64,000 nucleotides of DNA from Flavobacterium tyrosinilyticum (GTDB lineage: Bacteria; Bacteroidota; Bacteroidia; Flavobacteriales; Flavobacteriaceae), in contig NZ_JAMOKG010000005.1 of assembly GCF_023656565.1 (NCBI RefSeq), forward strand, positions 1 to 64,000, read 5' to 3'. This document shows, piece after piece, positions 27,206 to 35,115 of this stretch. The stretch's first letter is position 1, and each line of letters opens with the position of its first letter. The position numbers and the translations under genes are program-made. The notes beneath the pieces are model-generated. The model was not told the DNA's origin. It saw only the letters and a program-made list of their open reading frames with translations, and did no database searches.

Positions 27206-28890
27206 TGAAACTATCTACAAAGCAAAATTTAAAGACATTAGGCATCACTATTTTTATTTTAGTTGTTCTAAATGTTCTAGGAACACTCTTTTTTCATCGT
27301 TTTGATTTAACAAAAGACCAACGTTATACCTTATCGCCAACTTCTTTAGGGATTGTAAAACAAGTTCAGAATCCGCTTTCTATAAAAATTTATATGGCTG
27401 GCGATCTTCCTGCAGATTTTAGACGTTTGCAGCAGGAAACCAAACAGTTATTAGAAGAGTTTCAAGCCTATAACAGCAATATTGTTTTTGAATTTGTTGA
27501 TCCGTTAGAAAATGAAGAAGAAAGCGACGAATTGACAAAATCGCTTTTCCAAAAAGGATTAACTCCAATAAATATTACGGTCGACGATAAAGGAAAACAA
27601 TCTCAAGCAATGGTTTTTCCTTGGGCAGTTGCAGTTTACAACAACAAAGAAGTTAATATTCCTTTATTGAAAAATATAATGGGAGCTTCTACAACTCAGA
27701 AAGTAATCGGATCAATTCAGCATTTAGAATATTCTATTGCCGATGCTATCAATAAAATCACAAAAGACAAACAGAAAAAAGTTGCGATCATAAAAGGAAA
27801 TGGCGAATTGAACGAAGTTCACGTTGCCAAAATGCTAATGCAGATTCGCGAAAGCTATTTCATTGGCCCTTTTACTTTGGATTCTGTTGCTAAAGATCCG
27901 AATGGGACTTTAAATGCATTAAAAAAATACGATTTAGCCATTATTTCTAAACCAACAGAAAAATTCTCTGACGAAGAAAAAGAGGTTCTGGATCAGTTTA
28001 TTATGAACGGCGGAAAAACGCTTTGGCTAATTGACCAGGTGGCTGCCGATATGGATAGTTTGTATAATGATATGGGCGCAACTCTGGCCTATCCAAGAGA
28101 TTTAAATCTAAACGATATGTTCTTTAAATACGGATTTAGAATTAATCCTGATTTAATTAAAGATGAACAAGGAACTCCGATAAAATTGGCTACTGGCGAA
28201 CAGGGAAGCGCTACACAATATCAGGATTTCATCTGGAAATTTGCTCCTCAGGTTTATCCAACGAGCCAGCATCCTATTGTTAAGAATCTAGGCGGAATTA
28301 AATTCGATTTTGCAAATCCGATTGACACTTTGAAAAACGGAATCAAGAAAACCGTTTTATTGCAATCTTCTCAATACTCTAAAACAATTGGTTCTCCTGT
28401 AGAGGTTAACCTGAACATGGTTACCGAAAAAACAACTCCGCAGGATTATTTGAATAAAGGAAATAAACCATTAGCGGTATTATTGGAAGGTTCTTTTCAT
28501 TCTGCTTTTGAAAACAGAGTATTGCCTTTTAAAGACAATTCTTTTACAGCACAAGGAAAACCAAATAAAATGATTGTGGTTGCTGACGGAGACATTGCAA
28601 GAAATCAATTGGACAAAAACATGATGCCAGTTGAGTTAGGTTACGACCAAAGAACAGGAAACCTATATGATAATAAAGACTTCGTTATGAATTGTATCAA
28701 TTATCTTTTAGACGATACTGGACTTATTAACATTAGAAGTAAAGATGTAGAACTGCCTTTATTAGATAAAGAAAAAGTTTACGAAAGCTACACCTTTACG
28801 CAATTCATAACTATCGGAGTTCCAATTCTAATTTTATTGGTTTTCGGACTTGTATTTACTTTTGTAAGAAAAAGAAAATACAGCAAATAG
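27205..28890 (+). CDS. gldG: Gliding motility ABC transporter component GldG
   Basis: 561 residues. An N-terminal membrane helix (about 11-29), a large exported domain (FFHRFDLTKDQRYTLSP opening, characteristic of GldG) and a C-terminal helix (about 532-553) ending in basic residues. It is coupled to gldF by the one-base overlap. Its exact role in the transporter is unresolved in the literature; it resembles ABC-type auxiliary proteins. Confidence 0.93.
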   Translation: MKLSTKQNLKTLGITIFILVVLNVLGTLFFHRFDLTKDQRYTLSPTSLGIVKQVQNPLSIKIYMAGDLPADFRRLQQETKQLLEEFQAYNSNIVFEFVDPLENEEESDELTKSLFQKGLTPINITVDDKGKQSQAMVFPWAVAVYNNKEVNIPLLKNIMGASTTQKVIGSIQHLEYSIADAINKITKDKQKKVAIIKGNGELNEVHVAKMLMQIRESYFIGPFTLDSVAKDPNGTLNALKKYDLAIISKPTEKFSDEEKEVLDQFIMNGGKTLWLIDQVAADMDSLYNDMGATLAYPRDLNLNDMFFKYGFRINPDLIKDEQGTPIKLATGEQGSATQYQDFIWKFAPQVYPTSQHPIVKNLGGIKFDFANPIDTLKNGIKKTVLLQSSQYSKTIGSPVEVNLNMVTEKTTPQDYLNKGNKPLAVLLEGSFHSAFENRVLPFKDNSFTAQGKPNKMIVVADGDIARNQLDKNMMPVELGYDQRTGNLYDNKDFVMNCINYLLDDTGLINIRSKDVELPLLDKEKVYESYTFTQFITIGVPILILLVFGLVFTFVRKRKYSK

Positions 28891-28929
28891 ATGTTAATAA
28901 AAAAATGTAATACTTTAGATAGTTTAAGA

Positions 28930-28937
28930 TATATTTG
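28930..28937 (+). promoter_or_regulatory. Probable dnaN promoter -7 box
   Basis: TATATTTG, a full match to TAnnTTTG, lies 60 bp before the dnaN start; the -33 element is weak (TGT at a 21-nt spacing). Confidence 0.45.
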
Positions 28938-28997
28938 TAATCCGTATATTTAGCCCTTTATTTGCTAAAGCATCCATCAAAAAATAAAATAAAACAG

Positions 28998-30116
28998 ATG
29001 AAATTTATAGTATCGAGTTCGTACTTATTAAAACAATTACAAGTTTTAGGTAGTGTAATCAATAGCAACAATACGTTGCCAATTTTAGACAACTTTTTGT
29101 TTGAACTAAACAATAATGAGTTGACCGTTTCAGCTTCAGATCTTGAAACGACTATGTCGGCTACATTATCAATCGATTCTACAAGCAAAGGAAGTGTAGC
29201 TGTTCCAGCGAAACTTTTGCTTGAAATTTTAAAAACTTTTCCTGAGCAGCCGTTAACTTTTACTGTTGAAGATAACAACACAGTAGAAATTAGTTCTAAC
29301 TCAGGTAAATATGCCTTGGCTTATGCTGCAGGAGAAGAATTCCCTAAAGCAGTAAGTCTTGAAGATCCATCTGTAACACTTGTTCCTGCAGAGGTTTTAG
29401 CAACTGCAGTAAGCAAAACTATCTTCGCAGCAGGAAACGATGATTTACGTCCGGTAATGTCTGGAGTTTTCTTTCAGTTTTCACCAGAAGGATTAATCTT
29501 CGTAGCAACAGATGCTCACAAATTGGTAAAATACTCTCGTACAGATGTTAAAGCGTCTCAAGTTGCAGATTTTATCATGCCTAAAAAACCTTTAAACATT
29601 TTAAAAAGTATTTTAGGAACTTCTGATGCTGAAGTAAAAATCGAGTACAACGATTCAAATGCAACTTTCTCATTTGACAATTATATCTTAATGTGTCGTT
29701 TAATTGACGGAAAATACCCGAACTACGAAGCGGTAATTCCGAAAGAAAATCCAAATAAATTAATGATTGACCGTTCTTTATTCTTAAGCTCTGTTCGTCG
29801 TGTTGCGATTTTCTCTAACAAAACTACGCACCAGATTCGTTTGAAAATTGCTGGAGCAGAATTGAACGTATCTGCAGAAGACATCGATTACTCAAACAAA
29901 GCAGAAGAAAGATTGACTTGTGATTATCAAGGTGATGATTTGCAAATTGGTTTCAACTCTCGTTTCTTAACTGAAATGCTAACAAACCTGCAGTCTGACA
30001 TGATTATGCTTGAAATGTCTTTACCAAACAGAGCTGGTATTTTAACGCCAGTTGACGGTTTAGAAGAAGGAGAAACAGTAACAATGCTTGTAATGCCTGT
30101 AATGTTAAATAGTTAA
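28998..30116 (+). CDS. dnaN: DNA polymerase III sliding clamp subunit beta
   Basis: 372 residues from the ATG at 28998. A longer frame from 28962 adds 12 residues that would lie within the promoter-leader and is rejected; MKFIVSSSYLLKQL is the expected N-terminus. The three clamp domains are intact, with ATDAHKLVKY in domain 2 and a C-terminal MPVMLNS. It encircles DNA and tethers polymerase. dnaA is not adjacent, so the locus is not at an origin. Confidence 0.96.
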   Translation: MKFIVSSSYLLKQLQVLGSVINSNNTLPILDNFLFELNNNELTVSASDLETTMSATLSIDSTSKGSVAVPAKLLLEILKTFPEQPLTFTVEDNNTVEISSNSGKYALAYAAGEEFPKAVSLEDPSVTLVPAEVLATAVSKTIFAAGNDDLRPVMSGVFFQFSPEGLIFVATDAHKLVKYSRTDVKASQVADFIMPKKPLNILKSILGTSDAEVKIEYNDSNATFSFDNYILMCRLIDGKYPNYEAVIPKENPNKLMIDRSLFLSSVRRVAIFSNKTTHQIRLKIAGAELNVSAEDIDYSNKAEERLTCDYQGDDLQIGFNSRFLTEMLTNLQSDMIMLEMSLPNRAGILTPVDGLEEGETVTMLVMPVMLNS

Positions 30117-30222
30117 CATTAAAGTTTCTTTCTGTTACAGGGATATTTTTTAGTTTTAAATAAAAGATCTATCATTGTAAAAAAAAAGATATCGCTATTA
30201 ACCAACCATTTTTTATACCTAG

Positions 30223-30259
30223 AAACCGCAATTCCCATAAAGAGTTGCGGTTTTTTATT
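30223..30259 (+). terminator. dnaN terminator
   Basis: AAACCGCAA (30223-30231) pairs with TTGCGGTTT (30245-30253), followed by a T-run. Confidence 0.85.
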
Positions 30260-30273
30260 TAGGTTTATTTTGA

Positions 30274-30598
30274 GTTTCAGGTTTCATGTTTCAAGTTGAT
30301 ATACTATTTGTATATTTTTTTACCGCAAAGAACACAAAGATTTTACGCAAAGTTCGCTAAGTTTTATGTTTAATTTTTTTAAGAATGCTAAGAACACAAA
30401 GCTTTGTGTACTTATAATCTTTATTAAAGACTTTAGAAAAAAAACTTAGCGAACTTTGCGTAAAATCTTTGTGCACTTTGCGTTCCAAACAATCCGAAAC
30501 AAAAACCTTTGCGAACTTTGCGTAAAATCTTAGCGCACTTCGCGGTTAGAAAAACGCATAGCATATCAACTTGAAACCTAAAACATGAAACCTGAAAC
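30274..30598. repeat. Composite nested inverted-repeat element B
   Basis: Outer arms: 30274-30302 and 30563-30598 are inverted copies (GTTTCAGGTTTCATG...TTGATAT), the right arm with a 7-base insertion. Inside, 30333-30364 and 30442-30473 form a perfect 32-bp inverted repeat of the CGCAAAG family. A second direct copy of the right arm lies at 30506-30548. The centre holds a 16-bp palindrome (30394-30409). It occupies most of the 506-bp gap between dnaN and the DsbA-like gene. No other feature is seen in the gap except the terminator and a promoter box. Confidence 0.88.
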
Positions 30599-30610
30599 AA
30601 CAATTTTCTA

Positions 30611-30618
30611 TATCTTTG
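30611..30618 (+). promoter_or_regulatory. -7 box immediately before the DsbA-like gene
   Basis: TATCTTTG matches TAnnTTTG and ends 4 bp before the ATG at 30623. The expected start of transcription falls at or inside the start codon, so the mRNA would be leaderless. Confidence 0.4.
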
Positions 30619-30622
30619 TAAA

Positions 30623-31252
30623 ATGAAAATAGAAATTTGGTCGGACATCATGTGTCCGTTTTGTTACATCGGAAAAAGACAGTTGGAAACTGCGCTTGCA
30701 GTATTTCCTAATGACGAATTTGAAATTGAATGGAAAAGCTTTCAGCTGGATCCAACAATCACATCGCAACCAGATATGGATGTTTACGCGTTCTTAGCAG
30801 AAAGAAAAGGCATGTCAATAGAACAATCTAAAGAAATGCATAAAGGTGTTGCAGAACGCGCTAAAAGCGTTGGTTTAGATTATAATTTTGATAAGGCTGT
30901 TATCTCAAATTCTTTAAACGCGCATAGAATCATTCAATTGGCTAAAACTAAAAATATTGGCGATCGAATGGAAGAAATTTTCTTTAAAGCTTATTTTACT
31001 GACGGAGAAGATCTAAACAATGGTCAAACCTTGATTAAATTAGGAATTCAGGCTGGTTTACAAGAAAATGAAATTAGAGAAGTTCTAGAAAGCGAAGACT
31101 TATTTCTTAAAGAAGTACAATCAGATATTAAAGAAGCTGCCGAAATAGGAGTTCAAGGAGTTCCTTTCTTTGTATTTGATCGCAAATATGCTGTTTCGGG
31201 TGCTCAGCCTATTGAGACCTTTGTAAAAACAATTCAGGAAGTTTTAAAATAA
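30623..31252 (+). CDS. DsbA family (FrnE-like) oxidoreductase
   Basis: 209 residues without signal peptide, so it is cytoplasmic. The thioredoxin-fold active site is C11-P-F-C14 in WSDIMCPFCYIG, and the cis-proline motif is GVQGVPFFVFD. The helical insertion (VGLDYNFDKAVISNSLNAHRI) marks the FrnE/2-hydroxychromene isomerase-like branch of DsbA proteins. FrnE-like members have been linked to disulfide handling under oxidative stress; the substrate here is unknown. Confidence 0.9.
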   Translation: MKIEIWSDIMCPFCYIGKRQLETALAVFPNDEFEIEWKSFQLDPTITSQPDMDVYAFLAERKGMSIEQSKEMHKGVAERAKSVGLDYNFDKAVISNSLNAHRIIQLAKTKNIGDRMEEIFFKAYFTDGEDLNNGQTLIKLGIQAGLQENEIREVLESEDLFLKEVQSDIKEAAEIGVQGVPFFVFDRKYAVSGAQPIETFVKTIQEVLK

Positions 31253-31279
31253 AACTTTAAGCTTAATAAAACGTAAAAA

Positions 31280-31305
31280 CGTGCTGTTTATATATAAACA
31301 GCACG
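31280..31305 (+). terminator. Terminator of the DsbA-like gene
   Basis: CGTGCTGTTTA (31280-31290) pairs with TAAACAGCACG (31295-31305), followed by CTTTTATT. Confidence 0.85.
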
Positions 31306-31342
31306 CTTTTATTATTTAGTTCTACTTAGAAAACTAAAAAAA

Positions 31343-31474
31343 TTAATGCCCAGCTCTACCTTTTGAATCTGTTGATTTTGTTGTAGTGCTTTTTGCTCTA
31401 GAACCAGAAGTTGATTTTTGAGTTTTTCCAGAATCTTTCATTCCAGATTTCGAATCTTTTCTTGAAGTTTCCAT
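31343..31474 (-). CDS. Small basic Ser/Lys/Thr-rich protein, 43 residues
   Basis: An ATG at 31474 opens a 43-codon frame ending with TAA at 31343. The product starts METSRKDSKSGMKDSGKTQK and ends STDSKGRAGH. It is made almost only of Ser, Thr, Lys, Gly, Arg and Asp, with no hydrophobic core. It is likely disordered and strongly basic, similar in character to small nucleic-acid-binding or stress proteins. The low-complexity but clean reading frame and complete stop support it. Its downstream hairpin (31280-31305) could be shared. It is divergent from the acidic protein at 31697. No family is recognised. Confidence 0.6.
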   Translation of the reverse strand: METSRKDSKSGMKDSGKTQKSTSGSRAKSTTTKSTDSKGRAGH

Positions 31475-31696
31475 AATGTTATAATTTTTAAATAATTAAT
31501 ATATACAAAGTTGCAAAATACGTAAGTGCTTATTTTACAGAATTATAATTGATTTTTATAAAATAAAAATTAAGTCAAAATTTTGCAGAAATAAATCATG
31601 TAAAATTAAAATCAAATCTTATAATTTTTTCAAGTAGCTAATTTTCAAATTTGTATATATCAAAAGTCGAAAAATTACAACTTAAAAATAGTAGTT

Positions 31697-32017
31697 ATGA
31701 GAACAGATAATGACAACCTAAAAATTGCAAGATTAAACAATCTTAAGTGCAGAAAACCTGATCATATTGATACTGCACATGAAAATGAAGCTTTGGATGA
31801 AGAGTTTACTTCTGGGCAAAATCCAGATACCAACTACAGAAATCAATACAATTGCCATTCTAATGATTGCTATGAAATTATTGAAAGCGGATTAAATCTT
31901 GCTGAGGACAATACTCCTTTTTCAACTTATGATGATGCTAATCCTTATGACAGCTATAACCTAGATAATGAGGATGATAAATATAATTGTCCACCTTATA
32001 CAAATTTTGAATATTAA
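31697..32017 (+). CDS. Hypothetical acidic protein
   Basis: 106 residues, rich in Asp, Asn, Glu and Tyr (for example FSTYDDANPYDSYNLDNEDD), with a short basic N-terminal part and four cysteines. No signal peptide or membrane segment. Probably largely disordered. I recognise no family. It precedes the DUF202 gene by 17 bp and may be co-transcribed with it. Confidence 0.65.
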   Translation: MRTDNDNLKIARLNNLKCRKPDHIDTAHENEALDEEFTSGQNPDTNYRNQYNCHSNDCYEIIESGLNLAEDNTPFSTYDDANPYDSYNLDNEDDKYNCPPYTNFEY

Positions 32018-32034
32018 AGAATCTTAAAACAGTT

Positions 32035-32421
32035 ATGTCGCCAAAAAATGATCAGGAAGTTATGAATGAATACTTGTCTAATGAAAGAACTTTATTAGCA
32101 TGGCTTCGCACTGGAATTGGGATCATGGTTTTCGGATTTGTAGCAGTAAAATTTTCGTTATTTTTAAAACATGTTCCCGCTAAACATTTAGCAGAAACCG
32201 TTCCGCCCAATAGTAACTTTACCATCTATTTAGGGATTGGTTTATTAATTGCCGGCGCATTGACCATTTTGTTGTCATATCTGCGTTACATTCACACTAT
32301 CAAACTATTAAAAAAAGGAAAGTATCAATATTCAACCGCAATGCTTACCTTTATTACAATGATGCTGTTTGTATTGAGCATATCACTCATAGCCTATCTC
32401 ATTATCGCTGCAAGCGCATAA
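32035..32421 (+). CDS. DUF202 / YidH family membrane protein
   Basis: 128 residues. The N-terminal NEYLSNERTLLAWLRTGIG signature is diagnostic for DUF202. Three membrane segments follow at about 33-52, 73-92 and 105-125. Function is unknown for the family; the yeast VTC polyphosphate complex has a homologous domain. Confidence 0.88.
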   Translation: MSPKNDQEVMNEYLSNERTLLAWLRTGIGIMVFGFVAVKFSLFLKHVPAKHLAETVPPNSNFTIYLGIGLLIAGALTILLSYLRYIHTIKLLKKGKYQYSTAMLTFITMMLFVLSISLIAYLIIAASA

Positions 32422-32462
32422 AATGATCTAATTGCCAAATTTTCTAATTATCAAATTAAAAA

Positions 32463-33473
32463 ATGAATCCGCCATTATTACAATTTAACGATAAAGGAAT
32501 TTACTGCCAGCAGGCCGATGTTTATCTGGATCCATGGCGACCGGTAACTAATGCCATTATTACACATGGCCACTCTGATCATGCGAGATGGGGACACCAA
32601 AATTATATTACACATTATTCCAATATTCCAATAATAAAACATCGTTTGGGAGACATTAATGTTTCGGGCAAAAACTGGAATGAAACTTTTACTATAAATG
32701 GCGTAAAATTCTCTTTTCATCCAGCAGGACATATTATTGGTTCGGCACAAATTAGAGTGGAATACAAAGGAGAAATCTGGGTTTTTACAGGCGATTATAA
32801 GACAGAAGACGACGGAATTTCAGTTCCGTATGAAGTTGTAAAATGCCATTCCTTTATAACCGAATGTACTTTCGGACTTCCCGCTTTTAAATGGGAACCG
32901 CAAGCAGATGTTATGACTGAAATTAATAATTGGTGGGCTGAAAATCGTGCAGAAGGAAAAACCTCTGTCTTATTTGGATATTCTTTAGGAAAAGCACAAA
33001 GATTATTAAAAAATCTCGACACAAGCATTGGACAGATTTACACGCATGGCGCAATTGAAAATATGACCAATATTGTGCGCCCAATGATTGATTTGCCTCC
33101 AACTATACGAGTAACTGCCGAAACTAAAAAAGAAGAGCTACTAGGCAATATCGTAATTGCTCCGCCAAGCGCACATGGAAGCACTTGGATTAGAAAAATG
33201 ACTCCTTTTGTAACAGGAACAGCAAGCGGTTGGATGGCTTTTAGAGGAGCTAGACGCAGACGAGCCGTTGACCGCGGATTTGTCTTAAGCGATCACTGCG
33301 ACTGGACTGGTTTATTGGAAAGCATAAAAGCAACAGGCGCAGAAAGAGTCATATGCACTCATGGATATTCTGATATTTTTTCGAGATATCTAAGAGAATT
33401 AGGTTACGATGCCAGAACAGCCAACACACAATACGAGGGAGAAACGAACGATGCAAATAATGATGAATTGTAA
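32463..33473 (+). CDS. Ligase-associated DNA exonuclease (metallo-beta-lactamase fold)
   Basis: 336 residues. The metal-binding motif H35-x-H37-x-D39-H40 (THGHSDHARW) is present, with HPAGHIIGSAQIR and FTGDYKTEDDG further on. The beta-CASP-like part has LFGYSLGKAQR and APPSAHGS. It is the first gene of the ligase-associated DNA damage response cassette; homologues are called Lig-associated exonuclease or mRNA 3'-end processing-like exonuclease. The ligase follows after 40 bp. Confidence 0.92.
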   Translation: MNPPLLQFNDKGIYCQQADVYLDPWRPVTNAIITHGHSDHARWGHQNYITHYSNIPIIKHRLGDINVSGKNWNETFTINGVKFSFHPAGHIIGSAQIRVEYKGEIWVFTGDYKTEDDGISVPYEVVKCHSFITECTFGLPAFKWEPQADVMTEINNWWAENRAEGKTSVLFGYSLGKAQRLLKNLDTSIGQIYTHGAIENMTNIVRPMIDLPPTIRVTAETKKEELLGNIVIAPPSAHGSTWIRKMTPFVTGTASGWMAFRGARRRRAVDRGFVLSDHCDWTGLLESIKATGAERVICTHGYSDIFSRYLRELGYDARTANTQYEGETNDANNDEL

Positions 33474-33513
33474 ATTATTAATTTCAAACTCATAACTCAA
33501 AATTTATAATTAA

Positions 33514-35115
33514 ATGAAAAACTTTGCCGAGCTTATAAAAACCTTAGACAGTTCTAATAAAACATCGGTAAAAGTTGATGCGCTGACGAATTATTTTCTA
33601 AAAGCAAACGACGAAGACAAAGTCTGGACAATCGCTATTCTTTCGCATCGTCGCCCTCCCCGACCGGTTAATACGACTTTATTGCGTTTATGGGCAAACG
33701 AATTGGCTAATATTCCACTTTGGCTCTTTGAAGAAAGTTACCATATTGTGGGGGATTTGGCCGAAACGATTGCTTTGGTTATTCCAACCACAAAAGAACA
33801 TTCTGATAAAAGTCTGACCGAATTTTTACAGGAAATCATTGCTTTAAAAAAGAAAACCGACTCAGAGAAAAAAGAATATTTGCAAACCAATTGGCTAAAT
33901 TTAAATTACTACGAAAGATTCGTTTTCACTAAATTAATAACGGGTAGTTTCAGAATTGGTTTAAGTCAAAAGTTAATGACTCGAGCGCTTTCTAAAGCTG
34001 AAAATATTGACGAAGATACTCTTGCTTATAAATTAATGGGCGACTGGAATCCGAATACGATTACGTTTCAAGAATTGATTTTGGACGAAAGAAGCAGCGA
34101 TTATTTATCAAAACCTTATCCGTTCTATTTGGCTTATCCAATTGAAAGCGAACTTGAAAATCTGGGCAATCCTGAAGATTGGAGTGCCGAACATAAATGG
34201 GACGGAATTCGATCTCAAACTATTATTCGCGACAATGAAATTTACGTTTGGAGTCGTGGTGAAGAATTAGTAACCGATAAATATCCTGAATTTCAATCTT
34301 TCATTGGCAATATTCCCGACGGAACAGTTATAGACGGCGAAATTCTTCCTTTTATTGAGAATCAAATTGGGACATTTAATGATCTGCAAACCCGAATTGG
34401 CCGTAAAAATGTATCGGCTTCTGTTTTAAAAAATACACCTGTTATTATTAAAGCTTACGATTTATTGGAATGGCAGGGTAAAGATATTCGAAATCTTCCT
34501 TACGAAGAACGCCGAACCATATTAGAAGAATTATTTACGACTTTAATCGGAAAAGAGATCCCGTTACAGCTTTCAGAAAGAATTCATTTTTCGACTTGGG
34601 AAGAGGTAACAAATGAAAGATTAAAGTCTCGCGAAATGAAAAGCGAAGGTTTAATGCTGAAGCGAAAAGATTCTCCCTATTTAGTTGGAAGAAAAAAAGG
34701 AGATTGGTGGAAATGGAAAATTGAACCTTTAACGATTGATGCCGTTCTCACCTACGCTATGCGCGGTCACGGAAGACGATCCAATCTATTTACCGATTAC
34801 ACTTTTGCTCTTTGGCAGGAAAATGAAAACAACGAACGTGAACTTGTCACTTTCGCGAAAGCGTATTCTGGTTTAACCGATGCGGAATTTAGAATGGTCG
34901 ATGATTTCATCAAAAAAAATACTTTAGAAAGATTTGGTCCCGTAAGAAGCGTTACGCCAAAATTGGTTTTTGAGATTGGTTTTGAAGGAATTGCACTTTC
35001 CAAAAGACATAAAAGCGGAGTGGCAACCCGTTTTCCGCGTATTTTAAGATGGCGACACGATAAAAAAATTGAAGATGCCAATTCAATCGAAGATTTAAAA
35101 AATATGATTTTATAG
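33514..35115 (+). CDS. ATP-dependent DNA ligase of the repair cassette
   Basis: 533 residues. The nucleotidyl-transfer lysine is K228 in EHKWDGIRSQ (motif I). Motif III DGEILPF, motif IV SEGLMLKR and motif V WWKWKIEP are visible, after an N-terminal DNA-binding domain and before an OB-fold. It seals nicks using ATP, unlike the NAD-dependent LigA for replication. Its stop is directly followed by the helicase start. Confidence 0.95.
   Translation: MKNFAELIKTLDSSNKTSVKVDALTNYFLKANDEDKVWTIAILSHRRPPRPVNTTLLRLWANELANIPLWLFEESYHIVGDLAETIALVIPTTKEHSDKSLTEFLQEIIALKKKTDSEKKEYLQTNWLNLNYYERFVFTKLITGSFRIGLSQKLMTRALSKAENIDEDTLAYKLMGDWNPNTITFQELILDERSSDYLSKPYPFYLAYPIESELENLGNPEDWSAEHKWDGIRSQTIIRDNEIYVWSRGEELVTDKYPEFQSFIGNIPDGTVIDGEILPFIENQIGTFNDLQTRIGRKNVSASVLKNTPVIIKAYDLLEWQGKDIRNLPYEERRTILEELFTTLIGKEIPLQLSERIHFSTWEEVTNERLKSREMKSEGLMLKRKDSPYLVGRKKGDWWKWKIEPLTIDAVLTYAMRGHGRRSNLFTDYTFALWQENENNERELVTFAKAYSGLTDAEFRMVDDFIKKNTLERFGPVRSVTPKLVFEIGFEGIALSKRHKSGVATRFPRILRWRHDKKIEDANSIEDLKNMIL

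Noticed and set aside
28962..28997. Earlier dnaN start
   Set aside because: The 12 extra residues are not typical of clamps and would be encoded in the leader just after the -7 box; the ATG at 28998 gives the standard N-terminus.
30433..30651. A 72-codon minus-strand ORF
   Set aside because: It is a translation of the CGCAAAG-family repeat in element B and overlaps the start of the DsbA-like gene.
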